Assembly: GCF_004001065.1 (NCBI RefSeq)
Contig: NZ_BIML01000002.1
Span: forward strand, 62,001 to 126,000
DNA length: 64,000 nucleotides
Direction: 5' to 3'
Origin: Paenibacillus xylaniclasticus
GTDB lineage: Bacteria; Bacillota; Bacilli; Paenibacillales; Paenibacillaceae
This document shows positions 18,381 to 27,183 of the stretch, piece after piece; the stretch's first letter is position 1; each line of letters begins with the position of its first letter. Under the pieces are notes generated by a model. That model did not search any database and was not told where the DNA came from. It saw only the letters and a list, made by a program, of their open reading frames with translations. Made by a program: the position numbers and the translations under genes.

Positions 18381-18980
18381 TTACACCGCAGAGGCAGCGC
18401 GTTTAGCTTCGTATGCCGCAATCTTGTCCTCATGCTGCAGCGTCAGGCCGATATCATCCAAGCCTTGCAGCAGGAATTGACGACGGTGCTCATCGAGCTC
18501 GAATGCGAGGTTGAGACCGTATTCGTCCGTAATCACTTTGTTTTCCAGGTCGATGTTCAGCTTGTAGCCCTCATGCTTCGCCGTGCGCTGGAACAGATCT
18601 TCAACCTGCTCTTCACTCAGCTTGATCGGCAGGATACCGTTCTTGAAGCAGTTGTTATAGAAAATATCAGCGAACGAAGGTGCGATGATGCACTTGAAGC
18701 CGTAGTCGAGAATTGCCCACGGAGCATGCTCACGGGACGAACCGCAACCGAAGTTAGCGCGGGAAATAAGTACGGATGCGCCTTGATAGCGCGGTTTGTT
18801 CGGTTCGAAGTCAGGGTTCACTTCGCCGTTCTCAAAGAAACGCCATTCGAAGAACAGGAATTGGCCGAAGCCGCTTCTCTCGATCCGCTTCAAAAATTGT
18901 TTAGGGATAATAGCGTCCGTATCGACATTGACACGGTCTACCGGTGCAACGATACCTGTATGTTTAACAAATGGTTCCAT
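18381..18980 (-). CDS. leuD: 3-isopropylmalate dehydratase small subunit
   Basis: LeuD is the swivel-domain subunit that with LeuC isomerizes 2- to 3-isopropylmalate in leucine synthesis. The 199-residue protein has the family start ([20 protein letters not shown]), [16 protein letters not shown], and [15 protein letters not shown] near residue 72. Length equals that of typical LeuD. The ATG at 18980 has AGGAG 10 nt upstream; the frame extends seven codons further without need. It lies 34 bp after leuC and ends before a strong terminator. No leuA or leuB is in the window, so the leucine genes are split in this genome. Confidence 0.95.
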   Translation of the reverse strand: MEPFVKHTGIVAPVDRVNVDTDAIIPKQFLKRIERSGFGQFLFFEWRFFENGEVNPDFEPNKPRYQGASVLISRANFGCGSSREHAPWAILDYGFKCIIAPSFADIFYNNCFKNGILPIKLSEEQVEDLFQRTAKHEGYKLNIDLENKVITDEYGLNLAFELDEHRRQFLLQGLDDIGLTLQHEDKIAAYEAKRAASAV

Positions 18981-19014
18981 AGTTCGCAGTTCTCCTCTCA
19001 AATAACGGGTACGA

Positions 19015-20439
19015 TTAGTTCGCGACTTCCGTCTTCAGCTTCCAATCGCGGACGTCCGTGAAACGACCTTTGATTGCTGCAGCTGCTGCCATTGCCGGCG
19101 ACACGAGATGCGTGCGACCGCCGCGGCCTTGACGGCCTTCAAAGTTACGGTTGGACGTCGATGCGCAGCGTTGTCCTGGCTTCAGTACGTCAGGATTCAT
19201 CGCAAGGCACATCGAGCAGCCTGCTTCACGCCATTCAAAGCCCGCTTCGATAAAGATTTTGTCGAGACCTTCCTTCTCCGCTTGGAGCTTAACGCGTCCG
19301 GAGCCTGGAACGACGATTGCCGTGACACGATCGCTTACTTTGTAGCCTTTGGCAATTTCAGCCGCAGCACGAAGGTCCTCAATCCGTCCATTCGTACACG
19401 AGCCGATGAATACGTAATCGATCTCGATTTCGCTCATTGGCGTACCTGGTTTCAAATCCATATATTCAAGGGCTTTCTCAGCCGCTTTACGTTCATTCTC
19501 CGTCGAGAAGTCAGCAGGGTTCGGTACGACAGACGTAATATCAGTACCCATACCAGGGCTTGTTCCCCATGTCACTTGCGGAATGAGGGAGTCGACGTCG
19601 AATTCTACGACCGTGTCGAATTGTGCTCCTTCGTCTGTACGCAGCTCCGACCATTGCTTAATCGCTTGCTCGAACGCTTCACCTTGAGGAGCATATTGAC
19701 GACCGCGCAAATATTCGAAAGTCGTCTCGTCTGGAGCGATCATGCCGGCACGCGCGCCTGCCTCAATCGACATGTTACATACCGTCATACGCTCTTCCAT
19801 CGTCAGCGAGCGGATCGCCTCACCTGTATATTCGATTACGTAGCCTGTAGCAAAGTCAGTGCCGTATTTCGCGATAACACCGAGAATCAAGTCCTTCGCC
19901 GTTACGCCTGGTTTGCGGGAGCCGATGAAACGAACTTCCATCGTCTTCGCTTTCGATTGCTGCAAGCATTGCGTCGCCAAGACGTGTTCAACTTCACTCG
20001 TGCCGATACCGAATGCAAGAGCGCCGAATGCGCCGTGCGTAGACGTATGGCTGTCGCCGCAAACGATCGTTTTGCCTGGGTGCGTCAAGCCGATCTCAGG
20101 ACCCATAACGTGAACGACGCCTTGATCCAGATCGTTCAGGTCGAACAGGCGAACACCGAAGTCTGCACAGTTCTTCGTCAGCGTATCGATCTGCTGCTTC
20201 GAGATCGGGTCCGTAATATTGAACCGATCCTTCGTCGGAACGTTGTGGTCCATCGTAGCGAACGTCAATTCTGGACGACGTACTTTGCGTCCGGACATAC
20301 GTAAACCTTCGAACGCTTGCGGAGACGTTACCTCGTGTACCAGATGAAGGTCGATATACAAAATGCTCGGTTTACCCTCTTCCGAATGAATGACGTGGTT
20401 ATCCCAAATTTTCTCAAACATTGTTCTTTTCTTCGTCAT
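19015..20439 (-). CDS. leuC: 3-isopropylmalate dehydratase large subunit
   Basis: LeuC is the aconitase-type catalytic subunit of isopropylmalate isomerase. The 474-residue sequence has the 4Fe-4S ligands: one cysteine in [11 protein letters not shown] near residue 350 and two in [13 protein letters not shown] near 410. The substrate motifs [19 protein letters not shown] (near 130) and the ending NRNFEGRQG are typical. The ribosome site GGGGTG precedes the ATG. leuC reads away from the LysR gene across a 176-bp intergenic region carrying two palindromes, so control of leuCD by that regulator is likely but inferred. Confidence 0.95.
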   Translation of the reverse strand: MTKKRTMFEKIWDNHVIHSEEGKPSILYIDLHLVHEVTSPQAFEGLRMSGRKVRRPELTFATMDHNVPTKDRFNITDPISKQQIDTLTKNCADFGVRLFDLNDLDQGVVHVMGPEIGLTHPGKTIVCGDSHTSTHGAFGALAFGIGTSEVEHVLATQCLQQSKAKTMEVRFIGSRKPGVTAKDLILGVIAKYGTDFATGYVIEYTGEAIRSLTMEERMTVCNMSIEAGARAGMIAPDETTFEYLRGRQYAPQGEAFEQAIKQWSELRTDEGAQFDTVVEFDVDSLIPQVTWGTSPGMGTDITSVVPNPADFSTENERKAAEKALEYMDLKPGTPMSEIEIDYVFIGSCTNGRIEDLRAAAEIAKGYKVSDRVTAIVVPGSGRVKLQAEKEGLDKIFIEAGFEWREAGCSMCLAMNPDVLKPGQRCASTSNRNFEGRQGRGGRTHLVSPAMAAAAAIKGRFTDVRDWKLKTEVAN

Positions 20440-20525
20440 CGCGTTTCACCCCGTGAATTCTTTTCTATATCCTTGTTAGGTATTGAATTTACAATAACAA
20501 TAGCATGTTCATGTTGATAGTTCCA

Positions 20526-20562
20526 AGATATAATATCTATAAACGCTATAGTTATTAACTAT
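20526..20562. promoter_or_regulatory. Two palindromes in the leuC-lysR intergenic region (candidate LTTR sites)
   Basis: ATAGTTATTAACTAT at 20548-20562 is a perfect 7-1-7 palindrome containing the T-N11-A signature of LysR-type regulator boxes. AGATATAATATCT at 20526-20538 is a perfect 6-1-6 palindrome next to it, with a centre-to-centre distance of 23 bp (about two helical turns). They lie between the divergent leuC and lysR starts, the usual place for recognition and activation sites. A possible leuC promoter (TTGGAA, 18 bp, TATTGT on the minus strand) overlaps one side. Confidence 0.6.
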
Positions 20563-20615
20563 GAACCATCCAATCAAGCGTCGCCAGTGCTGCATTTCGC
20601 AAGGAGGTTTTCCGA

Positions 20616-21521
20616 ATGGAATTAAGACAGCTCCAATATGTCATTCAAATTGCTAAAGAAAAAAACTTCTCCCGCGCAGCGGAGAAGCTTCACATCGCCC
20701 AGCCTTCACTCAGCCAGCAGCTGTCCAAGCTGGAGAAAGAGATCGGTGTCATGCTGTTTAGGCGGACGACCAACTCGGTCGAATTGACACATGCCGGTTC
20801 CGTATTCGTTCATAAAGCGCAGGCGATTCTAGACGCCGCCGAACAGCTTAAGCAGGAGATGGAGGATATGGCACTCATGCGTAAAGGGCGCCTTGTCGTC
20901 GGCTGCCTGCCGATTACGGGCTCCCATATCCTCCCCCTTGTGCTCCCTGTCTTCGGATCTCTGTATCCGGAGATCGAGATTGTGCTGGTGGAGGATTCTT
21001 CCTCCAAGCTGGAGCAGCTGACCGCAAGCGGTGAAACTGACATTAGTCTGCTGTCGCTGCCGCTGGAGGACCCTACGCTCGCATGGGCGCCGTTAATTGA
21101 AGAAGAGATATGTCTCGCCGTACCAGAACGACATGTACTTGCAAAGCACGAGGGACCCGTCGATATTCGGCAGCTGCACAACGAGCCCTTCATTGTGTTA
21201 AAGAAAGGCCAAGGCTTCCGCAAAATTACGCTGGACTTGTGCGCACAAGCCGGGTTCGTTCCTTCGATCGTATTCGAAAGCAGCAACATCGAAACGGTTC
21301 AATCCCTTGTCGCTGCCGGCATGGGTATTGCATTCGTACCGAAGATGATTACTCATTCCGTACGCAATGAATTTACGCCGCTCTATTTATCGCTTGGCGA
21401 CCCCGCCCCTTCCCGCACGCTTGTGATTGCGAGCCGAAAGGGCCGTTATTTGTCGCGTGCTGCAGAAGCATTCATTAATACGATGAAACGGACCGTTGAC
21501 AACCACTATAACGGAGGTTAA
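20616..21521 (+). CDS. LysR-family transcriptional regulator
   Basis: This 301-residue LysR-type regulator has an N-terminal winged helix (residues 1-60: FSRAAEKLHIAQPSLSQQLS, then KLEKEIGVMLFRRTT). The substrate-binding domain begins near residue 90 (GRLVVGCLPITGS), in the style of CynR/CitR-like regulators. An AAGGAGG site lies 7 nt upstream of the ATG. It is transcribed divergently from leuCD, and palindromes lie between the two, so it probably autoregulates and controls leuCD. The inducer cannot be read from sequence. It ends only 11 bp before the convergent amidase gene, with no terminator between. Confidence 0.92.
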   Translation: MELRQLQYVIQIAKEKNFSRAAEKLHIAQPSLSQQLSKLEKEIGVMLFRRTTNSVELTHAGSVFVHKAQAILDAAEQLKQEMEDMALMRKGRLVVGCLPITGSHILPLVLPVFGSLYPEIEIVLVEDSSSKLEQLTASGETDISLLSLPLEDPTLAWAPLIEEEICLAVPERHVLAKHEGPVDIRQLHNEPFIVLKKGQGFRKITLDLCAQAGFVPSIVFESSNIETVQSLVAAGMGIAFVPKMITHSVRNEFTPLYLSLGDPAPSRTLVIASRKGRYLSRAAEAFINTMKRTVDNHYNGG

Positions 21522-21532
21522 TCTTCGCCCGC

Positions 21533-22333
21533 TTATTCATAAAGCGCTGGACGGCGGTCTTCGAAGATTGGAATACGCGTCCGAACCTCGTCGACGAGCC
21601 CTAGATCGATCTCGGCTGTTAATATGCCTTCCTGCTCGCCGCTTTCCGCGATAACCTCGCCCCAAGGATCAATGATCATCGAATGACCGAAGAAGACGGT
21701 GCTGCCGCTTTGACCGCATCGATTGCAAGCAATCACATACATTTGATTCTCGATTGCACGGGCCTGCAGAAGCGTCCGCCAATGATGGAGACGTGGGTTC
21801 GGCCATTCAGCCGGGAGGAACAAAACTTTGGCTCCGCCGAGAGCCAGCTTACGGGCCAGTTCAGGGAATCGAATGTCATAGCAGATCATCATGCCAGCCG
21901 GTGTACCGTCAATTGCCAGCGTCCCTGTCTCCCTGCCCGGCTGCAGATGCTTCTCCTCATCCATCAATCGGAACAGGTGAATTTTATCGTATTGTCCGAG
22001 CTCCTCGCCTTGTCGGCCAAAAGCATGAATCGTATTAAATACGCCGCCTTCCCGCTTCTCTGCAATCGATCCTCCGACGATGATTACTTGATGCTCACGT
22101 GCGAAAGCGGACAGTTTCTCTTTCGTTCGGTTTCCACTTTCGTCCGCCAGCTCGCTTATTTGCTCCAATGCATAGCCGGTATTCCACATTTCAGGAAGCA
22201 TAATAATATCGGGCTTGTTATCGGCAGAGAGAGCCTCCAGCATCATTTGCTCTACTTTCTTATAATTGGCTTCCGGCTCTCCGATCTGAATATCGATCTG
22301 CAGCAGTGCCAGCTTTAATTTCAAGTTGTTCAT
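21533..22333 (-). CDS. Carbon-nitrogen hydrolase (nitrilase superfamily, omega-amidase-like)
   Basis: This 266-residue enzyme of the nitrilase fold has the catalytic triad Glu in MLPEMWNTGY (near 45), Lys in YDKIHLF (near 115) and Cys in MICYDIRFPEL (near 152). It is closest in character to the YafV/YkrU group (omega-amidase, which hydrolyses ketoglutaramate and ketosuccinamate). B. subtilis mtnU (ykrU) encodes such a protein beside mtnE (ykrV). Here mtnE lies under 800 bp away on the opposite strand, so a role in methionine salvage, removing alpha-ketoglutaramate made by glutamine-dependent MtnE, is plausible. The start at 22333 has GAGG 4 nt upstream; the longer frame to 22375 does not. Confidence 0.85.
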   Translation of the reverse strand: MNNLKLKLALLQIDIQIGEPEANYKKVEQMMLEALSADNKPDIIMLPEMWNTGYALEQISELADESGNRTKEKLSAFAREHQVIIVGGSIAEKREGGVFNTIHAFGRQGEELGQYDKIHLFRLMDEEKHLQPGRETGTLAIDGTPAGMMICYDIRFPELARKLALGGAKVLFLPAEWPNPRLHHWRTLLQARAIENQMYVIACNRCGQSGSTVFFGHSMIIDPWGEVIAESGEQEGILTAEIDLGLVDEVRTRIPIFEDRRPALYE

Positions 22334-22454
22334 CGTTCCTCTTCCTTTGCGCACAGTTTGTATTTTCCTAATCATACCCCCTCATGGAACCTTGTCAAGC
22401 AGGGCACGTTAATGAGGAACGGGTCAGTCTATTATAAGGTGAAGGAGATTGTAC

Positions 22455-22916
22455 ATGAGATCACATCCGCTTGCTCGTGTCACCGCCGCATTCGTTCTGC
22501 TGCTGTTAATAGTCACAGCTGCGAATCCGGCGTATGCGAACGCTGCCGACGCAAAGGCCAAGTCACCCCATCACCCAGTTCAAGTGTTCGACGTCAAGGC
22601 CGAGCGAGTCGTCAAATCGGTCAACAACGACAAGCAATATCAGAAATTTGCCCGCAGCTGGCTGAAATCCATCACAGGTCTTGCACCACAGCTTCAAGCG
22701 GACGAGCAATGCCAATACGTCTACCGGGTACCGCTTCAAAAGCAGGCAAAGGTCAAGCTCGCTCATACCGAGCTTGTCGTGAAAGAAGTGTTTTTGTTTA
22801 AATGCGACGGGAAGCCGCCTCTCTTGCTCGTATTCGACGAACAACGTCGTCCGTATTTGCTTCTGTTCTCAGCTGACATACAACCGTTCATTGCACGCAT
22901 TGGTATTCCCTCTTAA
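22455..22916 (+). CDS. Secreted small protein of unknown function
   Basis: This 153-residue protein has a clear signal peptide (MRSHPLAR, a hydrophobic core, cleavage near ANPAYANAA). The mature part is about 125 residues with mixed alpha/beta character and no motif I recognize. It has two cysteines (DEQCQYVY and FKCDGK) that could form a disulfide outside the cell. The start at 22455 has AAGGAG 7 nt upstream. A TTG two codons earlier is rejected because it sits too close to that site. It stands alone between the amidase gene and mtnE. The 162-bp gap that follows holds only a G/C-rich inverted repeat (GTCCTCCG...CGGAGG) without a T-run. Confidence 0.7.
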   Translation: MRSHPLARVTAAFVLLLLIVTAANPAYANAADAKAKSPHHPVQVFDVKAERVVKSVNNDKQYQKFARSWLKSITGLAPQLQADEQCQYVYRVPLQKQAKVKLAHTELVVKEVFLFKCDGKPPLLLVFDEQRRPYLLLFSADIQPFIARIGIPS

Positions 22917-23078
22917 CTAAAGCCTTACGCCGTCCTCCGAGGCTTCATTCAATCCGGAGGCGGACTACATACCTGCTTAATCGTTACTTCTGCATGTCTA
23001 TTATAGCCCAGGTCCGCTCGACACTGCTGCCACATCATGCTACAGTAAGGAAATAAAGTCGATCAGAATAGGTGGAGT

Positions 23079-24287
23079 GTGACCGAACGTATGGCAAGCA
23101 ATCATCCTACTGTAGCCGTTCGTGCCGCTGAGCGGATGAACGGCTTACCTAAACAATTTTTCGCGGCGCTTGTCGCTAAGGCGAATGCCCAGATGGCCAA
23201 AGGCCGGGACGTCATTAATCTCGGTCAGGGCAATCCTGACCGCCCGACGCCTGCACATATTGTAGAATCGTTAAAAAATGCTGCAGATAACCCGCTTTAT
23301 CACCGTTACCCGCCCTTCAGCGGATACAAGTTTCTGAAGGAGGCTGTCGCCTCCCGCTATGCACAGGATTACGGCGTCGAGCTTGATCCCGATACAGAGG
23401 TCGCCATCTTATTCGGCGGCAAGACCGGTTTAGTCGAGATCGCGCAATGCATGCTCGATCCCGGCGATATTTGTCTCGTACCGGACCCTGGCTATCCCGA
23501 TTATTGGTCCGGCGTAAAGCTTGCTGGAGCCGAGATGGCATTCATGCCGCTGCTTAAAAGCAACCGATTTCTCCCGGATTATTCCGCCATTCCAGCGAAG
23601 ACAGCTAACCAAGCAAAGCTGATGTTTATAAACTATCCCAACAATCCGACAGGAGCAGTCGCTGACCTGCCCTTCTATGAGGCAACCGTCGAATTCGCGC
23701 GCAAGCATAATATAGTCGTGGCAAGTGATTTTGCATACGGAGCACTTGGCTTCGACGGTAAGCGTCCGGTCAGCTTCCTCCAGACGCCAGGAGCCAAAGA
23801 AGTCGGCGTTGAATTCTATACGTTGTCCAAGACGTACAATATGGCAGGCTGGCGCGTCGGCTTTGCACTGGGCAATCGTGAAGTGGTAGGCTTAATCAAT
23901 CTCATTCAAGACCACTATTACTGCAGTCTGTTCGGCGGCATCCAGGAAGCGGCAGCTACGGCGCTGACCGGCTCGCAACAGTGCGTCGAAGAGCTCTGTG
24001 CAGTATATGAAAGCCGTCGCAATGCGCTGTTCGAGGAGCTTGATGCGATCGGTTGGAAAGCGTCAAAGCCAGGCGGCTCGTTCTTCTGCTGGCTACCGGT
24101 GCCGAAGCCATATACCTCCACGGAATTCGCCGATCTAGTGCTTGAACAAGCGGACGTCGTTGTCGCTCCAGGCATAGGGTTCGGAGAAAGTGGTGAAGGT
24201 TATGTGCGGCTTGGTCTGCTTGCCTCGGAGGAACGGCTTCGTGAAGCGGTGCGTCGGATCGGCGCGCTCGGTCTATTCCATCATTAG
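23079..24287 (+). CDS. mtnE: PLP-dependent aminotransferase of methionine salvage
   Basis: MtnE transaminates 4-methylthio-2-oxobutyrate to methionine, the last step of methionine salvage. The roughly 400-residue fold-type I aminotransferase has GLPKQFFAALVAKAN and DVINLGQGNPDRPTPAHI at the N-terminus, the FINYPNNPTGA loop, the PLP lysine in YTLSKTYNMAGWRVG (near residue 248), and RLGLLASEERLREAV near the end. This pattern closely follows my recollection of B. subtilis MtnE (YkrV). The start is uncertain: a GTG at 23079 sits 3 nt from AGGTGG, and an ATG lies four codons later. The other mtn genes lie 3.8 kb downstream, separated by proBAC. Confidence 0.85.
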   Translation: MTERMASNHPTVAVRAAERMNGLPKQFFAALVAKANAQMAKGRDVINLGQGNPDRPTPAHIVESLKNAADNPLYHRYPPFSGYKFLKEAVASRYAQDYGVELDPDTEVAILFGGKTGLVEIAQCMLDPGDICLVPDPGYPDYWSGVKLAGAEMAFMPLLKSNRFLPDYSAIPAKTANQAKLMFINYPNNPTGAVADLPFYEATVEFARKHNIVVASDFAYGALGFDGKRPVSFLQTPGAKEVGVEFYTLSKTYNMAGWRVGFALGNREVVGLINLIQDHYYCSLFGGIQEAAATALTGSQQCVEELCAVYESRRNALFEELDAIGWKASKPGGSFFCWLPVPKPYTSTEFADLVLEQADVVVAPGIGFGESGEGYVRLGLLASEERLREAVRRIGALGLFHH

Positions 24288-24346
24288 ATTATTAATGCAC
24301 TGCAGGACGGCAAGGTTGACAGCAGCCCTTTTGGTTCTTGCGTTTC

Positions 24347-24375
24347 TTTACAGAGGGGAGCAATCATGCTATGCT
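24347..24375 (+). promoter_or_regulatory. Sigma-A promoter of the proBAC-mtnWXB transcript
   Basis: TTTACA (24347-24352) and TATGCT (24370-24375) are separated by 17 bp, directly upstream of the T-box leader and after the mtnE stop. This predicts a start near 24382 and separates the pro operon from mtnE. Confidence 0.7.
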
Positions 24376-24381
24376 GTCTTT

Positions 24382-24677
24382 AATTGAACAATCGAAAATC
24401 GTAAGCGTAATGACGGGACCAGTAAGCGAATCATAGCGCCGCGCTCAGAGAGTAAATTCCGATAGGCTGTAAGAATTTACCGTGGCCGATTGCCGAATCC
24501 TACCCCTGAACGGCCGGCTAATCGCCGGACAGCGCCTCCTGTTATGAGGCATGAGCGGGACGGCTCCCGCAGACCTTCTCCTTATATGGGTGAAGAGATG
24601 CGATATGCCGTCAACAAAGGTGGTACCGCGGAAGCACAGACTTTCGTCCTTTAGATGAGGACGGAAGTCTTTTCTTT
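24382..24677 (+). ncRNA. T-box riboswitch leader, probably tRNA-Pro specific
   Basis: The 460-bp gap between mtnE and proB holds a T-box leader. The antiterminator T-box sequence AAAGGTGGTACCGCGG is at 24616-24631 and is followed by a terminator. Upstream are the loop-E strand AGTA (about 24420), the AGAGAG motif with a GTAAATTC/GAATTTAC arm (about 24449-24480), and the opposing GAA strand. The sequence there reads GAATCCTACCCC. The likely specifier is CCU (Pro), because the base after it is a purine and proBA follows; UCC (Ser) in another register cannot be excluded by eye. Uncharged tRNA would favour antitermination and expression of the downstream operon. Confidence 0.85.
24638..24677 (+). 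terminator. T-box-controlled terminator
   Basis: AGACTTTCGTCCT (24638-24650) pairs with AGGACGGAAGTCT (24658-24670) and is followed by TTTCTTTG. It partly competes with the antiterminator formed around the T-box sequence just upstream. Confidence 0.85.
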
Positions 24678-24750
24678 GTTTCCCGCTCGCACCATACTTG
24701 CATTCATACTCGCTTACATTCAATCTGTCTTCTTGTAGGAAGGGATATTC

Positions 24751-25857
24751 ATGAATAATCGTATTGTAGTCAAAATTGGCAGCAGCTCACTGACATCGGA
24801 CGAGGGCGGGTTGAATCGGAGCAAGCTCGATTTTTTTGCTTCTGAGCTGTCTGCTCTCAAGCAGGCCGGTAATGAAGTCGTGCTCGTCACTTCCGGTGCC
24901 GTCGCCGCAGGCTTTCGTGTACTCGGCTTCACATCGAGACCGAAGCTGCTGCATGAGAAGCAAGCTTCTGCCGCTGTTGGTCAGGCGCTGCTCATGCAGG
25001 CCTATCAAGAGTCATTTGGCCGCACCGGCCATATCGCTGCGCAAATCTTACTCACGCGTGCCGATTTCTCGAACCGCCGCCGAATCGAATCCGCGATGAT
25101 GACGATGGAGGAGCTTCTCCGTCAGGGCGCGATCCCTATTATTAACGAGAATGACACGGTCGCAACAGAAGAATTGAATAAGTTCGGCGATAACGATATG
25201 CTCTCCTCTCTCGTAGCCAATCTCGTCAAAGCGAGCCAGCTTATTATTCTGACCGATACTGACGGCTTGTATACAGCCGATCCCCGCTTTCATCAAGATG
25301 CGAAGCGAATTGAGCGCGTCACGGAGCTGTCAGAAGAAATCATGCAGCTAGCGGGCGGATCAGGCTCTTCCGTCGGCACAGGCGGCATGCGATCCAAGCT
25401 GGAGGCGGCACGCATTGCGATGCGAGGCGGCGTGCCGGCATTCGTCGGCCGAGCCGTCGAGCCGGGTGATGTGAAGCTGGCAGTCGACGGAGTCGGCAAA
25501 GGCACCTATTTCGAGACTTCGAACGGCAATTTGCCTGTAAAGAAGCAATGGCTTGGCTTCCACTCCATGCCGCTAGGCCGCATTATCGTCGACGAAGGCG
25601 CAGAGCTTGCGCTTCGCAACAGCGGCAGCAGTCTGCTGCCTGCCGGTGTCCGGCAATCCGAGGGCGACTTCCATGCCGGGGACGTCGTCGAGGTTATTGG
25701 ACTGGACGGTGACACGATTGGACGCGGCGTCGTCAACTATGATGCATGGCAGCTGAAGGCGGTTGCCGGGATGAACTCGGATGAAGTGAAGCAGCGCATT
25801 GATGTGCACCGCATCGAAGTCATCCACCGCGATGAATGGATAACGCTTAAAGCATAG
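24751..25857 (+). CDS. proB: Glutamate 5-kinase
   Basis: ProB phosphorylates glutamate, the first and feedback-controlled step of proline synthesis. The 368-residue protein has an amino-acid-kinase domain (residues 1-260: VVKIGSSSLT, VLVTSGAVAAG, IINENDTVA, FGDNDMLSSLVA, LTDTDGLYTADPR, GTGGMRSKLEAARIA). A C-terminal PUA domain follows (about 280-360, including SLLPAGV and GVVNYDAWQLKAVAG). A GGAAGGG site precedes the ATG. It is the first gene behind the T-box leader, so it is expected to respond to proline starvation through tRNA charging, and 7-13 bp separate it from proA. Confidence 0.95.
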   Translation: MNNRIVVKIGSSSLTSDEGGLNRSKLDFFASELSALKQAGNEVVLVTSGAVAAGFRVLGFTSRPKLLHEKQASAAVGQALLMQAYQESFGRTGHIAAQILLTRADFSNRRRIESAMMTMEELLRQGAIPIINENDTVATEELNKFGDNDMLSSLVANLVKASQLIILTDTDGLYTADPRFHQDAKRIERVTELSEEIMQLAGGSGSSVGTGGMRSKLEAARIAMRGGVPAFVGRAVEPGDVKLAVDGVGKGTYFETSNGNLPVKKQWLGFHSMPLGRIIVDEGAELALRNSGSSLLPAGVRQSEGDFHAGDVVEVIGLDGDTIGRGVVNYDAWQLKAVAGMNSDEVKQRIDVHRIEVIHRDEWITLKA

Positions 25858-25870
25858 GAGGAGAATGGAA

Positions 25871-27136
25871 ATGAGTGAAGTGAACACGGTAAGTGAAGTA
25901 CGGGCGAAAGCAGCGCTAGCGAAAAGCGCCGCAGCCGGCATGAACCGGCTGACGACCGCTCAGAAGAACGAAGCGCTGCTCGCAATGGCCAATGCTCTAA
26001 TTACGGAGCAAGCCTCCATCATTGACGCAAACGCGCGCGATCTGCAGCGCGGACGTGAGAACGGCACAAGTGAATCGCTGCTCGACCGTCTTGCGCTTAA
26101 TGGCAAGCGCATCGAAGCAATCGCCGAAGGTCTGCGCCAAATTGTCGAACTGCCTGACCCAGTCGGCGACGTACTCGAATCGTTCGTACGTCCGAACGGC
26201 ATGCATGTGGAGAAACGGCGCGTGCCGCTTGGCGTCATCGGCATGATCTATGAAGCCCGTCCGAATGTAACGGTCGATGCAGCGGGCCTATGCTTGAAGA
26301 CAGGCAACGCCGTTGTGCTGCGCGGCGGCTCGGCTGCGATCGAATCGAACCGTCGCATCGTCGAGGTGCTTCGTCAAGCTATTGCAGCAACAGCGATGCC
26401 AGTTGAAGCGCTTCAACTGATCGAGGATTCGAACCGCTCCTCCGTCGACGAGATGCTGAAGCTGAACGGACTGCTCGACGTTGTCATTCCGCGCGGCGGA
26501 GCATCGCTCATCCAGAACGTCGTGAAGAACGCAACTGTTCCCGTAATCGAGACAGGCGCAGGCATTTGTCATACGTTCGTAGATGAGTCGGCCAATATCG
26601 AGATGGCAGCGAGTATCGCCGTCAACGCCAAAGCACAGCGCCCTTCTGTATGCAACTCAATGGAGACGCTGCTCGTTCATCGCGGTATTGCGGAGCGAGG
26701 ATTGCCTTATATTGCAGAACAAATGAAAGCTGCCGGCGTCGAGCTGCGCGGCTGCGAGAATACATGCAAGCTGCTAGCGGATGTGAGACCTGTAACAGAG
26801 CAGGATTATGCAACGGAGTATAATGACTATATTCTAAATATCCGGATCGTGGACAGCTTAAACGAGGCGCTTGCCCATATTGCAAAATTCGGCACGATGC
26901 ACTCCGAATGTATCGTGACGGAGAACACGAACAATGCCGAGCGCTTCCTGCAGGAGGTCGATGCTGCTGCCGTCTACCACAACGTATCGACTCGCTTTAC
27001 AGACGGCTTCGAATTCGGCTTCGGCGCCGAAATCGGCATCAGCACGCAAAAGCTGCACGCGCGCGGACCAATGGGCCTGCCAGCCCTTACCTCTACCAAA
27101 TACTTAATCAAAGGCAATGGTCAAATTCGCGGCTAA
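25871..27136 (+). CDS. proA: Glutamate-5-semialdehyde dehydrogenase (gamma-glutamyl phosphate reductase)
   Basis: ProA reduces gamma-glutamyl phosphate to the semialdehyde that cyclizes to pyrroline-5-carboxylate. The 421-residue ALDH-fold protein has RVPLGVIGMIYEARPNVTVD near residue 118, LRGGSAAIESNR, VIETGAGICHTFVDE, the catalytic cysteine in RPSVCNSMETLLVH (near 255), and the ending ALTSTKYLIKGNGQIRG. The ATG at 25871 is chosen since AGGAGG lies 9 nt upstream; the ATG at 25865 is too close to it. It is closely spaced with proB, forming the usual proBA pair. Confidence 0.95.
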   Translation: MSEVNTVSEVRAKAALAKSAAAGMNRLTTAQKNEALLAMANALITEQASIIDANARDLQRGRENGTSESLLDRLALNGKRIEAIAEGLRQIVELPDPVGDVLESFVRPNGMHVEKRRVPLGVIGMIYEARPNVTVDAAGLCLKTGNAVVLRGGSAAIESNRRIVEVLRQAIAATAMPVEALQLIEDSNRSSVDEMLKLNGLLDVVIPRGGASLIQNVVKNATVPVIETGAGICHTFVDESANIEMAASIAVNAKAQRPSVCNSMETLLVHRGIAERGLPYIAEQMKAAGVELRGCENTCKLLADVRPVTEQDYATEYNDYILNIRIVDSLNEALAHIAKFGTMHSECIVTENTNNAERFLQEVDAAAVYHNVSTRFTDGFEFGFGAEIGISTQKLHARGPMGLPALTSTKYLIKGNGQIRG

Positions 27137-27183
27137 ACCTACTCAATTTTAAAGACAATAGATACGGACTGGAGGCTCCTGCT

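Noticed and set aside
19108-20304. Plus-strand open frame of 398 codons opposite leuC
   Set aside because: It mirrors leuC, whose motifs are unambiguous on the minus strand. No ribosome site or recognizable domain.
22917-23078. SAM riboswitch (S-box) upstream of mtnE
   Set aside because: None of the conserved S-box sequence or stem arrangement was found; only a GC-rich inverted repeat is present.
26908-27183. N-terminal extension of proC
   Set aside because: The frame is open but runs inside proA. The family start and a good ribosome site occur at 27184.
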